DNA from: Eonycteris spelaea
Lineage: Eukaryota; Chordata; Mammalia; Chiroptera; Pteropodidae
Length of the DNA stretch: 64,000 nucleotides
NCBI GenBank assembly: GCA_003508835.1
Contig: PUFA01000068.1
Coordinates: 992,001 to 1,056,000, forward strand
Direction: 5' to 3'
Every line of letters starts with the position of its first letter. The first letter of the stretch is position 1. Position numbers and translations under genes: made by a program. The notes beneath the pieces are model-generated. The model was not told the origin of the DNA, ran no database searches, and saw only the letters and a program-made list of their open reading frames with translations. Below, one piece after another: positions 28,501 through 37,236 of this stretch.

Positions 28501-31500
28501 TCTGGTTTTAATAGTAATCTAAGTTTTATTAAGTATAAGAATTTGTTTTTGTATTTTTAAAAATTATTTTTTTCCTTCTCACTTTGGGTTTAATTAACTC
28601 TTGTTTTAATAGTTTCTTAAGGTGGAATCTTACATCATTGATTGAAAACCTTTGTTCTTTTCTAATAAAAGTGTTTAATACTATAAATTTCTCTTTAAAC
28701 ACCACTTTAGATACCTTCCACAAATTTCGATGTGTTTTGTTTTCATTTTTTAAGCAGTTCAAAATATATTTTAACTTTCCATGTGATTTCTTCTTTGACC
28801 CATTGGTTATTTAGAAGTATGTTGCTTAATTTCCAAATATCAGGGTTTAACAGATAACTTATTGTTCTTTATTTCTACTTAAATTGGGTTTGTTAAGAAA
28901 ACATACTCCTTTAGATTTCAGTTCTTTAAAATTTATTGAGACTTGTTTTATTGCCAAGAATATGATCTGTCTTGATGAATGATCCATGTGCACTCAGACT
29001 GATTTGTTTCTATTGTTTTTGGGTAAAGCACTCCACAAATATCAATCAATTCCAATTGCTTGATGGAGGTATTCAAGTTTCAATACACTTACAGATTTTC
29101 TACTTGTTCTATTACTGAGAGAAGAGTGTTGAAATCATCAACTGTACATCTAGATTTATCTGTCTTTACAGTTCAGTCAATTTTTGTTGCACGAATATTG
29201 GAATTTTTTAGTTGTAGGGTTTAGTTATAGTGTTTATTTAAATGATTTTTATTATATATATTATATTTTATTAATTACAAAATATATTGTGTTTTCTTAT
29301 TACATGGACTAAAAAATATTTTCCCAGCTTTATTTAGATATAATTGACATGTGATATTTGTAAGTTTAATGTAATGTATACAATGTAATAATTTAATATG
29401 TGTATATTGTAAAATGACCACCACAATAAGACTAGTTAATACTATCTATCAACTCACGTAATTACAATATTTTTTGTGTATATGGTGAGAACTTTTAAGA
29501 TCTATCTGTTAAAAAAACAAATTCAACTGAGTAAATGTGAGATCCTAATTGGCTTTATTCAAAGATTAATGGATTGGGAAGCATCCCATCTAGCAATAGA
29601 AAGGCTTTTATAGGCAGAAGAGGCAGTAAAAAGGAAATTTCTAGTAAAGAGTGGATTATTTCAAAGAAGGTCACCTTTCTTTGGGGAAAGGCAGCTGTCC
29701 CTTAGGCTGATATGTGCTGACCAGATAATTCCAGATTAAAGATTAAAAATCACATTCTGGGAAAGGCTGAAACTACAATTAAGTCTTGGTTTACTGAGGT
29801 GGGGCTTAGCACAAGTAACTCCTTTTGGGGCCTTTTATTTTTTAACAATTCTTTTAGCAACTTTCAAATACACAGTTGGTATCGTTAACTATAGTCACCA
29901 TACTGAACATTATATCTCCAGAATTCATTTCTCGTATGACTCAAAGTTTATAACTCTTTGTCAACCTTCACCCATTTCCTCCTACCTCCCCAACCTGCTC
30001 CTGGCAACCACTACTCTGCACTCTGTTTCTGAGGTTTTTTCCTTTTTTTACATTCTACCTTTAAATGAGATCATACAGTATATTTCTTTCTTTGTCTGAT
30101 ATATTTCACTTAGCATAATGCCCTCATGGTTCACTTATGTTTGCAAATGGAAGGATTTCCTTCATTTTTTATGGCTGAATAATATTCCATTTTGTGTATA
30201 TTTTATATATCCATATATTATTATATATACGTGTATACACACACACACACGTTACATCACATCTCATCTTTTTTGTCCATTCATTCATTAATGGACACTG
30301 AGGTTGTTTCCATATCTTAGTTATTGTAAATAATACTACAGTGAACATAGGGGTTGCAGATATTTTTTCAAGATAGTGATTTCATTTCCTTTAGGTATAT
30401 ACCCAGAAAGGGGATTGCTGGATCATATTTTTAATTGTTTGAGAAACATCCATATTTTTTTCTATAGAGGCTGTACCAATTTACATTTCTACCAATAGCA
30501 TACAAAGGTTCCGTCTTTCCACATCCTTGCCAACATTTTTCTCTTATCTTTTTTTGTTTGTTTTTGTTCTTGCAAATTTCCTTTTTTTTTTTTTAAAAAA
30601 CTTTTTCCCTGTTTTATGAAAAAATAATTGACATACATCGCTGTATAGGGTTAAAGTGTATAGCATGATGGTTTTATTTACGTATTTTGTAAAATAATTA
30701 CCAAAAAAAATTTAGTTGACATTTGTTATCTCATGTAGATACAACACAAAGAAAAGAAAAATAAATTTCTTATTGTGATGAGAACTCTTAGGGTCGACTC
30801 TCTTAACAATTTTCCTCTGTATAATACAGCGAGCTTTGTAAACTACAGTCACTATATTGTGTATTACATCCCTATACTTATTTATCTCACTACTGGAAGT
30901 TTGTACCTTTTAACAACCTTCTTCTAGTTCCCTTCCTCCAACCAGCCCACTTCTGATAACCACAAATCTGATCTCTTTCAATGAGTTGGTGGGATTTTTT
31001 GTTGTTGTTTGTTTGTTTGTTTTTTCAATTTCACATATAAGTGAGATCATATAGTATTTGTCTTTGTCTGACTCATTTTACTTAGAATAATACCCTCAAG
31101 GTTCATCTATGTTGTTCAAATAATAGGATTTCCTCATTTTTGGCTGAGTAATATTTCAGAGTGTGTGTGTGTGTGGTATATATAATATACCACAATTTTG
31201 TTATTCATTCGTATATCAGTGGACAGTTAGGTATTTTCCAAGTCTTGGCTATTATGAACTTGGGGGTACAGATACCTTTTCAAGTTAATGCCTTCACTTC
31301 TTTGGATATATTCTTAAGTGGAATTGCTATATCATATGGTAGTTCTATTTTTATTTTTTTGAGTAACCTCCATACTATTTTCCATAGTGACTGCACCAGT
31401 TTACAATCCCACCAATAGTGTGTGTTTCCTTTTCTTCAAATCCTCACCAAGACTAATCTCTTATCTTTTTAATGATAGCCATTCTAATAGATGTGATGTG

Positions 31501-34500
31501 ACATTTCATTGTGGTTTTGATTGCATTTCCCTGATAATTAGTGATTTCGAACACCTTTTCGTGTACCTATTGTCTATTTGCATGTCTTTTTTGGAAAAAT
31601 GTCTGTTCAGGTCCTTTTTTAATTGGATCTTTTTTCTATTTAGTTATATAAGTTCTTTATTTTGGGTATTAACCCCTTATCAGATATGTAGTTTGCAAAT
31701 ATGGTCTTCCATTTTGTAGACTGCCTTTTCATTATGTTGATTTCTTTCATTGTGCAATAGCTTTCTTCTAGGAGTTTGATACTTTCGGGTCTTACATTTA
31801 AGTCTTTAATACTTTCCAAGCAAATTTAGATATCATAAGGATCCAGTTTTATTCTATTGCATGTAAGTATCTAGTTTCCCAACACCATTTGATGAAGAGA
31901 CCTGTTAAGTGTATAAACTCCTCCTCATTGAATGTTCTTGACTCCTTTTGGTTAGATGTAAATCTAGCAGTTTACTATTGCTTTCTGTTTATTTAATTTG
32001 TTCTTTTTTTGGACTGTATTTTATGATTGCATCTTTTTTCTCCTATTTGGCATATTAACCATGCCTTCCTGATTGTCTGTTTTTAGTGATATCTTTAAGG
32101 CATTGTTTCCCAAACTGCATTTCTTGTACCAGCATCCCCTGGAATTGTGAGAAAAGCAAATTCTTGAGCCTTGTCTCAGATTTGCTCAATCAAAAGCTCT
32201 AGAAACGGGGCTCAGCTGTCTGTAGCCTTGAAGTCCCTCAGGTGATTCTGATGAAGCTAAAATCAGAGAAATATGGTGCTAGGTTTACTGTGTACATTAT
32301 TAGCTCTTCACAGTATATTTTAAATAGTGTTATACCACTTCATGTACTTCCGTTCCCTTTGCATCTGTTCGGCTGTTGTTCTTAATCATCTTTCTTCCAA
32401 ATATGCCAAAACTCTATAATGTATTGTTATTGCCCTTGTTTTAAACATTATACTTTAGAGGGGTTAAAATTTAGACAAAATATACATTATATTTTTACTC
32501 ACAGATTCACCATTTTGGTGCTCTTCATTTTCTTTGAGTAGATATAAATTTCTCTCTGATTTCATTTTCCTTCCTTTAATATACTTTGTAGTGCTGGTTT
32601 GTTGGCAGTGAATTCATCTTTTGTTTGAAATTTTATATTCCAACTTCATTTTTGAAAGTTATTTTTGTTTGATATAGAATTTACTTGATATAGAATATTT
32701 GACATTTTCTTTTGTCTTTCAGTACTTTAAAGATATCACTTCATTGCCTTCTGATTTGCATAAATTTGTGACAAGAAGCCCATCTTTCGTCTTCTGCTTG
32801 TTATTTGCAGTAATGTCTTCCCCACCCCTTCTTCCCCCAGCTGCTCTTATGTTTTCTCTTTGTTACTGGCTTTCAGAGTTTTACTCTAAGTTGCTTTATA
32901 TGGTTTTGTGTGTATTCTCCTTGGGATTCATTAGATTCTTGAATCTATGTGTTTTCATCAAATTTGGGGAAAAAATGACAATTATTTCTTAATTTCCCTC
33001 ATTCTCTTCTGTCTTTCATGGTGGGGCTGCAGTTACATATATGTTAGAGTAGTTAATATTGTTCAGTAAGTCACTGAAGCTCTTTTTTTTTCAATTTTTT
33101 TTTTGCTTTTGTGCTTTCATTTTGATAGATTCCAGTGTGTGTCTTTAAGTTTAGTTATCTTTTCTTCTGTAGCGCTTATTCTTCTGTTAACCCATAATAT
33201 ATTTTTATTTTAAATATTGCATTTATTTAATCATTGAATTTCCATTTAGGACTTTCAAAAAATTTTTTCTATTTACCTTTATTTTTTTCTTATCTTTATG
33301 CTTATCTTTGAACATATTTATGTTTATATGTTTATATTTATGTTTATGCTTATATTTCTCATCACCGTTTCAATGACATATCTGATAATTTCATCATTTC
33401 TGTCATTCTGGGCCTCTTTCTATTGATTGGACTTTCTCTTATATTACTTTGCTAGGGCTTCCTTAACAATATCTCACAGACTGAGTGAGTTATACAGTAG
33501 AAATTTATTTCCTCAAAGCTTTGGGGCTAGAATTCTAAGATGAGCATACCAGCAGGGTTGATTTTCTCTGAGACCTCCCTCTTTGTTCTACAGATGATCA
33601 CCTTTTTATTGCGTCTTCACATGTCTTTTTTTCTGTGTCTGTGCATTTCTCATGTCTCTTTGTTTATCCATCTTTCCTCTTCTTATAAAGACACTAGTCA
33701 GAATGGAATAGAGTCCACCCTAATAGTCTTATTTTAATTTAGTCAAATCTATAAAGGTCTTATTTCCAAATACAACTACGTTCTGTTTGAAAGTGGTTGA
33801 TAGGTGTCTACAAAACAAAATTACTAAACTGTAAAAAATGCCTTACTTCTTAGGGGGTAGTAAAGTGGATTTTTTCTGGAGCCAAGAACATAATTTCTAG
33901 GGACCATGAACAGATAGGTTCACACTGAGTAATCCCAACAGTGACCTTAAACTCAATAATTCCCTGTTGAGACCCAGAATACCAGATGGTACAACAACAA
34001 GATTCTTAATTCTGAACCTAAATTCGAATAACGTATAAATTTAGAGGGGGAGGGATACAGTGCAGCACGTAACACTCCTACTTATAATTTATAGTTCATA
34101 ACTTCTTGCTCTATACATTCTTCATAATTTTTGATTCAATGTTGTACATTTTGAAATTTAGATGTTAAATGCAAAATTTTGATTTATCCTTTTTAATATT
34201 GTTAGATTTGTTTTTTGGCCTGAAATTTTGCTACTTGGGTTTAGTTTGATCTTTTCAAGGCTTGCGTGTAAGCTTTGTTAGTAGGTCTAGAGCAGCCTTC
34301 AATCTAAGGTTGATTTTACCAACATTGCTCTCTACCTTTTGCAAATAAGGTGATACCTTTCTAGAACACTACCCATTCCCCTTTATTATATATAGCTCTT
34401 ACCATTCTGGCTTGTGGGGGTATGAAGTATGCACAATCTTGTGTAATCTTTGGATTTTGTTTGACTTACTGCTTCCTGGTTTTTTTTTTGTGGAGACTCA

Positions 34501-35909
34501 TGTGGTTTTTTCTCTCACACATGAGTAAATCAGCAAAAGACTTAAGGATTCCCTCTACAGATCTCCAGAGCTGCTTTCTGTGGATCTCCCTTCCTTTCCA
34601 TATTCTCCTTCACAAATTCTAGTATGCGTTTCCTCCCTTCTGTTCTCCACCCTGCAGCTTGCTTCTAGGTAATAAGCAGAGACAGTCACTGGTCCTACCT
34701 TGTTTTTTTTTGTTGTTGTTTTTTTGTTGTTGTTTTGTTTTTGTTTTATCTTTCTCAGGGACCACTGTCTTGTTCTGCCTGTTGTCCAGTATCTGAAAAT
34801 ACTTGTTTCATATATCATGTTTTTCTAGTATTTTTAATGCAAGGAGATAAATCTAGTCCCTATTACTCCGTCAGGACTGCAAGTAAAAGTTTTATTTTCA
34901 TAGTTCTTTGATTTATTTTTCAAAGTGAAAAGTTTTAAAACAGTCATCTTTCAGTATTTGTTATGAATTTTTGGTACCATTTAAATGAATTCGCTGTCTT
35001 TTTTTCAGCACAAATTATTCACAACAATAAAGACATTACTGTATTTGTGTGAGATATATGCATTGTTAATCATTTTGATATCCTAGGAATAATTCAAGCA
35101 AATTAACAAACTTTGGAGGAAGGTCAATGTGAAATATTAGTCATTTCCTGGGATTTACTTAATTTGTTAGGTATATGTATAATTTATTGACTAAAATTTT
35201 ATGTTAGCAAGTAATAATACCTACATGGCACTTGTTACAATTATTGCAGTGCATAAAGAAAAAAGAAAATTCATCCAGATAAATATGCTTTTTATTTCAA
35301 TGTGGATATAGATTAGTCACTTAAAATTATCCTTTAAATTGATAATAGCTTTTTTTTCTTTTATTCATCATTGCGCATACAAATCCGTGGAATCTTTTAG
35401 GAAAAAAATGTATGTAAAACATCTGTAAGAGAAGATTGACATGAGCTAGTGTGGCTGAACATCTATCAACTGCTGCTTTTGATTTAGTTTCTCTCCTCAT
35501 CAGTGGCATGTAATGAAAAGGCCAAGGGAGACTGCTCACTCTGTCTGATAATTAGCGAATATGTTTCCATAGTTACATTCTTTGAAGTATCCTGAATTCT
35601 GGTATCTAAATAAAATATCTGCCAGGTGATCATTTACATTGGAAATAATTAGAAAATTATTTTTAATATGCAGAGCAGCAAAAAATTAATTTTGTGTAAT
35701 ACCTTAAACATGTTCATAAAGCATATTTCCTGTCATGCCTTGCCAAATTTTCCACCTAATTTTCTGTTTCTTCCCTCTCCCTTCCCAGGAAAACAGTTGG
35801 TGTTTTTTGCTGTGGACCCAGTTCAATTTCTAAGATTCTTCATAAATTGAGTAACCGAAACAACTCATATGGAACAAGATTTGAATACAATAAAGAATCT
35901 TTCAGCTGA
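13452..35909 (+). CDS. NOX4: NADPH oxidase 4, last five coding exons (joined; partial gene)
   Basis: NOX4 is a multi-pass membrane flavocytochrome. With p22phox it moves electrons from NADPH through FAD and two haems to oxygen, releasing mainly hydrogen peroxide. Five exons on this strand translate to the C-terminal roughly 172 residues (about 407-578 in human numbering): 13452-13571, 15101-15208, 22528-22595, 24005-24105 and 35789-35909. All have AG acceptors and GT donors. The NADPH-binding elements appear in order: GGIGVTPF, then [12 protein letters not shown], then FCCGP close to the C-terminus YNKESFS. Earlier exons lie to the left of the window. Exons 2 and 3 of this set are each one base shorter than the human exon, so the literal reading frame is broken and stops in the fourth exon at 24079. 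I judge identity certain; whether the gene is functional is open. Confidence 0.95.
13868..14150 (+). repeat. L2 LINE 3' relic
   Basis: L2 order is clear: tcagtcagcaaatatttttg, gagcacctgtgtgc, tgggaatacagtaacaaat, gcccttaaaaaccttacatt, and agtttgtctgaggaggtgac. Confidence 0.75.
14620..14755 (+). repeat. L3/CR1-like LINE 3' relic
   Basis: gtggttgtgaaatctccttt and ataaacaaccaatttctgga resemble the CR1-family 3' end. Heavily diverged and incomplete. Confidence 0.4.
15101..15208 (+). CDS. NOX4: NOX4 coding exon ([10 protein letters not shown]...), one base short
   Basis: Acceptor attttaaag, donor gtaaaatt. The exon opens with the third base of the split leucine codon, then [20 protein letters not shown] and QSFRWFAD, part of the NADPH-binding dehydrogenase domain. 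After FAD (near 15186) the literal frame reads YSVCYMIR, while the next frame gives an LCVLHDK-like ending that fits the family. The exon is 108 bases; human has 109. The following exon is in family frame only if this exon ends on a codon boundary, and 108 bases break that. So a one-base deletion lies at about 15185-15188, either real or a consensus error. Confidence 0.92.
15419..15482 (+). repeat. (TATCTA)n AT-rich satellite-like run
   Basis: Imperfect TATCTA/TATATC units, likely a decayed microsatellite. Confidence 0.8.
15830..16200 (-). mobile_element. Old LINE relic (L1/HAL1-like)
   Basis: Reverse L1-type 3' sequence: ctgctgtagaatatttcata, tttttaaccactctctaatg, attacaaaaagtactacaat. No ORF. 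Confidence 0.45.
16210..16815 (+). repeat. L2 LINE relic
   Basis: Long L2 match: cactcatcaaatatttacta, ctgcctactatgaattagaa, tgatttacattctaagtgg, gggacccaacttcacaggca, then ggcattggattttatggaa. It ends where an L1 3' segment begins. The overlapping ORFs here on both strands are repeat-derived. Confidence 0.7.
16815..17290 (+). mobile_element. L1 3' end, older subfamily
   Basis: Starts within ORF2's last codons (ttcacaatagccaaaagttg), passes aacatggatgaaccttgaaa and the 3' UTR phrases gtttcacagaatgctggttg and gccactgaactgtgcactta. It ends near gataaaaatgc. The 3' UTR differs from the 17.4-18.9 kb element, so these are two separate insertions. Confidence 0.8.
17360..18935 (+). mobile_element. 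L1 fragment: ORF2 C-terminal part and 3' UTR
   Basis: 5'-truncated L1, about 1.57 kb. ORF2 C-terminal pieces sit in several frames: 17845-18156 reads [20 protein letters not shown]..., and 18367-18678 reads [17 protein letters not shown]...[12 protein letters not shown]. Stops and frameshifts separate them, so the copy is dead. The tail holds tatggtgacggaaagaaatt, attgtacactcaaaacctgt and caatgtcacccataaattta, the same class as at 7.7 kb. No endonuclease or reverse-transcriptase region is present. Confidence 0.88.
19741..19890 (+). repeat. Compound (TC)n(TG)n(GA)n(GGGA)n tract
   Basis: About 150 bases running TC, then TG, then a roughly 100-base pure purine GA/GGGA strand. Purine mirror tracts of this kind can form triplex (H-DNA). 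The ORFs crossing it on both strands are low-complexity. Confidence 0.92.
20170..20490 (+). repeat. MIR relics, probably two
   Basis: One MIR core at about 20180-20270 (ccaataactaactatatgac, gtcacttcacttctgcaggt) and a second at about 20285-20490 (tttggagtctgtcacttat, gatcttggatttatcactta, tataaatgaggataacagca, ttgaaggtatttaataaatg). Confidence 0.65.
21150..21300 (+). repeat. MIR-like relic
   Basis: The core reads tgatgaagaaactgaggcac with cttcctggaagtctccag after it. Diverged. Confidence 0.5.
22305..22415 (+). repeat. AT/CA-rich imperfect microsatellite
   Basis: Mixed TATA, CACA and TGTG units ending in gtggtgtgtgtgtgt, about 110 bases before the exon at 22528. Confidence 0.8.
22528..22595 (+). 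CDS. NOX4: NOX4 coding exon ([15 protein letters not shown]...), one base short
   Basis: Acceptor tcctttcag, donor gtatgtgct. Read from its first base the exon gives [15 protein letters not shown]. The frame must then shift by one at about 22571 to give the family's SQTDGIQ ending. The exon is 68 bases; human has 69. The missing base falls where a CC pair is expected in a tyrosine-leucine pair (TAC-CTC read as TACTC), a homopolymer-type loss. This is the second single-base loss in NOX4. Together they remove two bases, so the second does not restore the frame set by the first. The exon covers part of the linker before the last NADPH-binding segment. Confidence 0.92.
22596..24004 (+). other. 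NOX4: NOX4 intron
   Basis: 1.4-kb intron between gtatgtgct and tttttttgcag. Contains one reverse MIR (about 22990-23170). Otherwise nothing recognised. Confidence 0.88.
22990..23170 (-). repeat. MIR relic, reverse orientation
   Basis: tgctagacactgtgctataa, then ctctcatgtgattccaacag and gtatccccatattatagttg give the reverse MIR order. Confidence 0.7.
24005..24105 (+). CDS. NOX4: NOX4 coding exon ([20 protein letters not shown]...)
   Basis: Acceptor tttttttgcag. In the family frame the exon reads [34 protein letters not shown] with no stop, and its 101 bases equal the human exon. The first codon gives N where human has K, and C replaces the Y of AKYNRG. Ending at 24105 uses a gtgtat donor and keeps phase with the last exon (GG plus G). 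A stronger-looking gtatgt donor lies two bases further on, but using it would shift the frame. If the two upstream one-base losses are real, the literal frame stops here at a TGA, 24079-24081. Confidence 0.94.
24359..24372 (+). repeat. Target-site duplication, left copy
   Basis: Matches 24751-24764 at 13 of 14 positions and brackets the L1 insertion. Confidence 0.8.
24373..24750 (+). mobile_element. 5'-truncated L1 insertion with target-site duplication
   Basis: A 378-base L1 3' end from aagtgaaataagccagactg to the AATAAA tail (ccccaataaactcaatt). It lies between two 14-base direct copies: atttgcatagaccc (24359-24372) and atttgcctagaccc (24751-24764), one mismatch. That is a clear target-site duplication. 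It lies about 270 bases after a NOX4 exon. Confidence 0.88.
24751..24764 (+). repeat. Target-site duplication, right copy
   Basis: Right partner of 24359-24372, directly after the A-rich end of the L1. Confidence 0.8.
26523..26640 (+). repeat. AT-rich TATACA/TACATA run
   Basis: Imperfect hexamer units, decayed. Confidence 0.7.
26740..27010 (-). mobile_element. Old LINE relic
   Basis: gaatggaattgctggatcaa with aagggtgtgcacatctact resembles the reverse 3' part of L1/HAL1-type elements. Very diverged. Confidence 0.4.
28430..29225 (-). mobile_element. L1 ORF2 fragment, reverse orientation
   Basis: Reverse L1 ORF2 phrases: ttgggtttaattaactcttg, gatttcttctttgacccatt, ggttatttagaagtatgttg, ctactgagagaagagtgttg-like text. 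The minus-strand ORF 28529-28762 has many frameshifted neighbours; the copy is inactive. Confidence 0.75.
29325..30545 (-). mobile_element. L1 3' end, reverse orientation, interrupted by an LTR
   Basis: Reverse L1 3' UTR: tttatttagatataattgac, aatgtaataatttaatatgt, then after the LTR ctcctggcaaccactactct, gatcatacagtatatttctt, gctgaataatattccatttt and ggtatatacccagaaagggg. The LTR at 29507-29847 sits inside it, so this L1 is the older of the two. Confidence 0.82.
29507..29847 (-). mobile_element. Solo LTR of an old endogenous retrovirus (ERVL-like)
   Basis: 341 bases with perfect 7-base inverted ends: TGTTAAA at the left and TTTAACA at the right, the TG...CA terminus of retroviral LTRs. On the minus strand an AATAAA (29559-29554) lies about 50 bases before the 3' end, which sets the orientation. 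No retroviral gene accompanies it. It splits an L1 3' UTR whose halves continue on both sides. The family name (ERVL/MaLR class) is inferred from the TGTTAA terminus only. Confidence 0.75.
30590..31990 (-). mobile_element. Second L1 3' segment, reverse orientation
   Basis: Repeats the same order as the preceding L1 (tgagatcatatagtatttgt, ggctgagtaatatttcagag, then ORF2 end cagtttacaatcccaccaat, ttgattgcatttccctgata, cccttatcagatatgtagtt). The adjoining order shows a separate insertion of the same general family. Confidence 0.82.
32105..32280 (-). repeat. MER5A-like hAT DNA transposon
   Basis: tttcccaaactgcatttctt, ccagcatcccctggaattgt, gaagtccctcaggtgattct and gaagctaaaatcagag follow the MER5A order. 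Confidence 0.6.
33445..34080 (-). mobile_element. Old interspersed repeat, split by the left inverted-repeat arm
   Basis: Starts tgctagggcttccttaacaa and runs through cacagactgagtgagttata, ttctaagatgagcatacc and cttataaagacactagtcag. It resumes after the arm with gtataaatttagagggggag and cagcacgtaacac. The family is widespread in placental mammals, but I do not assign a name. It lies inside the L1M remnant. Confidence 0.6.
33784..34032 (+). repeat. Inverted repeat, left arm (in NOX4 last intron)
   Basis: 249 bases, starting tgtttgaaagtggttgatag and ending aattcgaataac. The reverse complement of 36984-37236 matches at all but 9 positions plus two homopolymer length differences (A6/A7, T6/T9), about 96% identity. 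It replaces roughly 20 bases of the older repeat it interrupts. Confidence 0.93.
34700..34748 (+). repeat. (TTG)n/T-rich simple repeat
   Basis: Mixed TTG and poly-T units. Confidence 0.8.
35789..35909 (+). CDS. NOX4: NOX4 terminal coding exon with FCCGP motif and stop
   Basis: Acceptor ctcccttcccag. In the family frame the exon reads [19 protein letters not shown], then [20 protein letters not shown] and a TGA at 35907-35909. The CGP motif near the C-terminus lines the nicotinamide end of the NADPH pocket in NOX enzymes. Length and C-terminus match human NOX4 exactly, with a few conservative changes (N to S, L to I, T to I, Q to R). The exon stands 11.7 kb downstream of the previous one and lies between the two arms of a 250-bp inverted repeat (33784-34032 and 36984-37236). 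Confidence 0.95.
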
Positions 35910-36983
35910 AAACCTTTGAGACGAACCAGGACTCTAAAGAAGGAATGAGTGCAATTTGTAAGACTTTGAAATTCAGCTGAATCAAACAGCTGTGTCACAC
36001 CAAAGGGTAGCAAGGTTTTCTTATTTATGATTATTTAAAATGGAAATGCAGAGAATGTGGCAAGATGACAGGTCACATTACAAGTTTAATCTGGAAACCA
36101 AAGAGACCCTGAAGAATATCTGATGTGATGATTCACTTTTCGATGCTAGAATTAAAAGAAAACTATTAGGTGCACACTGTTGATTTTTATGGCTGATTCG
36201 AGAACTCCCTAGTGAGGAGCTGCACTTGCAAACCGTGAGGCTGATAGTGTTGGTCCTCTTTAAATTGTTTTTGGTTGAACAGATGCAAGATTGAAAAAAT
36301 TAAAAGTTCATTGAAACTCAGATTACATTTTCTACATGAGTATAAACAGAGTAGCTTCAATTTAGAAAAGCTCCAGGCAAATATATTAGATGTTTGAAGA
36401 TACAGCACAAGACTATATTGATACGGGTGTCAATATCTGATCTTCCTCACTACTGATGCTAATACCTCTATTTGATATCTGTAGACTTAGGTTGAATGAA
36501 CCTTTTACAGATATTGATATAGTATCTATTTTTATGTTTTTCTTTCTTTTATTTCCCTCTGTTTAGGGAAACCTTCCTTCCCTTGGCATGCATTAGGCAC
36601 AATGATTTAATCAGTCACTTTCACCCTCTACTTATTTAATCTATTACTATTGCATAGTAATGAGGAAAATATCATTGTAATAACTTATAAAGGGATCTAT
36701 AGACTAATAATTTTTTCCCTTTTCAGCATTGTGATTTTTATTCTGTTATTTTTATTCACTTTTCCTTAGCATAGTTTGTCTTAGTTTTTATCCTTGTAAG
36801 GTACTTCATTTAATTTGCACTTTGAAACCAAAAGACATCGTGTCTGTCAGTGGTCACTGAGATAGATAGATGGATCTCTCTTCTATCACACATTGGTTTA
36901 TGCTGGAAACATTGAAAATGTAGTCACATTCCTAAACAGGAAACCTATATTTTATTTTCTACACAAAATGAGATACTTCATTT

Positions 36984-37236
36984 GTTATTCAAATTTAAAT
37001 TCAGAATTAAGAATCTTATTGTTGTACCATCTGGTATTCTGGGTCTCAACAGGGAATTATTGAGTTTAAGGTCACTGTTGAGGTTACTCAATGTGAACCT
37101 ATCTGTTCATGCTCCCTAGAAATTATGTTCTTGGCTCCAGAAAAAAAAATCCACTTTACTACCCCCTAAGAAGTAAGGCATTTTTTTACAGTTTAGTAAT
37201 TTTGTTTTGTAGATACCTATCAACCACTTTCAAACA
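36984..37236 (-). repeat. Inverted repeat, right arm (in NOX4 3' UTR)
   Basis: 253 bases, the reverse-complement partner of 33784-34032, about 1.1 kb after the NOX4 stop. No transposon ends, A-tail or target-site duplication were seen around either arm. Confidence 0.93.

Larger units (their letters stand above)
32440..34870 (-). mobile_element. Old L1M-type 3' UTR, reverse orientation, with insertions
   Basis: Recognised by tttgtagtgctggtttgttg, cagtactttaaagatatcac, ttgggattcattagattctt, ttgaacatatttatg, gcttgcgtgtaagctttgtt and ctagagcagccttcaatcta. It is split at about 33450-34080 by a later repeat. ORFs inside it (e.g. 32699-32992) are accidental. Confidence 0.65.
24106..35788 (+). other. 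NOX4: NOX4 last intron, 11.7 kb, dense in nested repeats
   Basis: Bounded by gtgtat and ctcccttcccag. From 28.4 to 34.9 kb it is nearly all LINE-derived, with an LTR and other elements nested inside. 24.76-28.4 kb is AT-rich with only scraps, including T-rich runs at 25.92-26.04 kb. 34.9-35.79 kb shows nothing recognised. Confidence 0.85.

Noticed and set aside
13452..35909. NOX4 as a processed pseudogene
   Set aside because: Introns with correct splice sites are present and the synteny with TYR matches the true locus. Only one-base losses break the frame.
33784..37236. The inverted pair as two LTRs of one provirus
   Set aside because: The arms are in opposite orientation, lack CA ends and a poly(A) signal, and the DNA between them is the NOX4 terminal exon, not viral genes.
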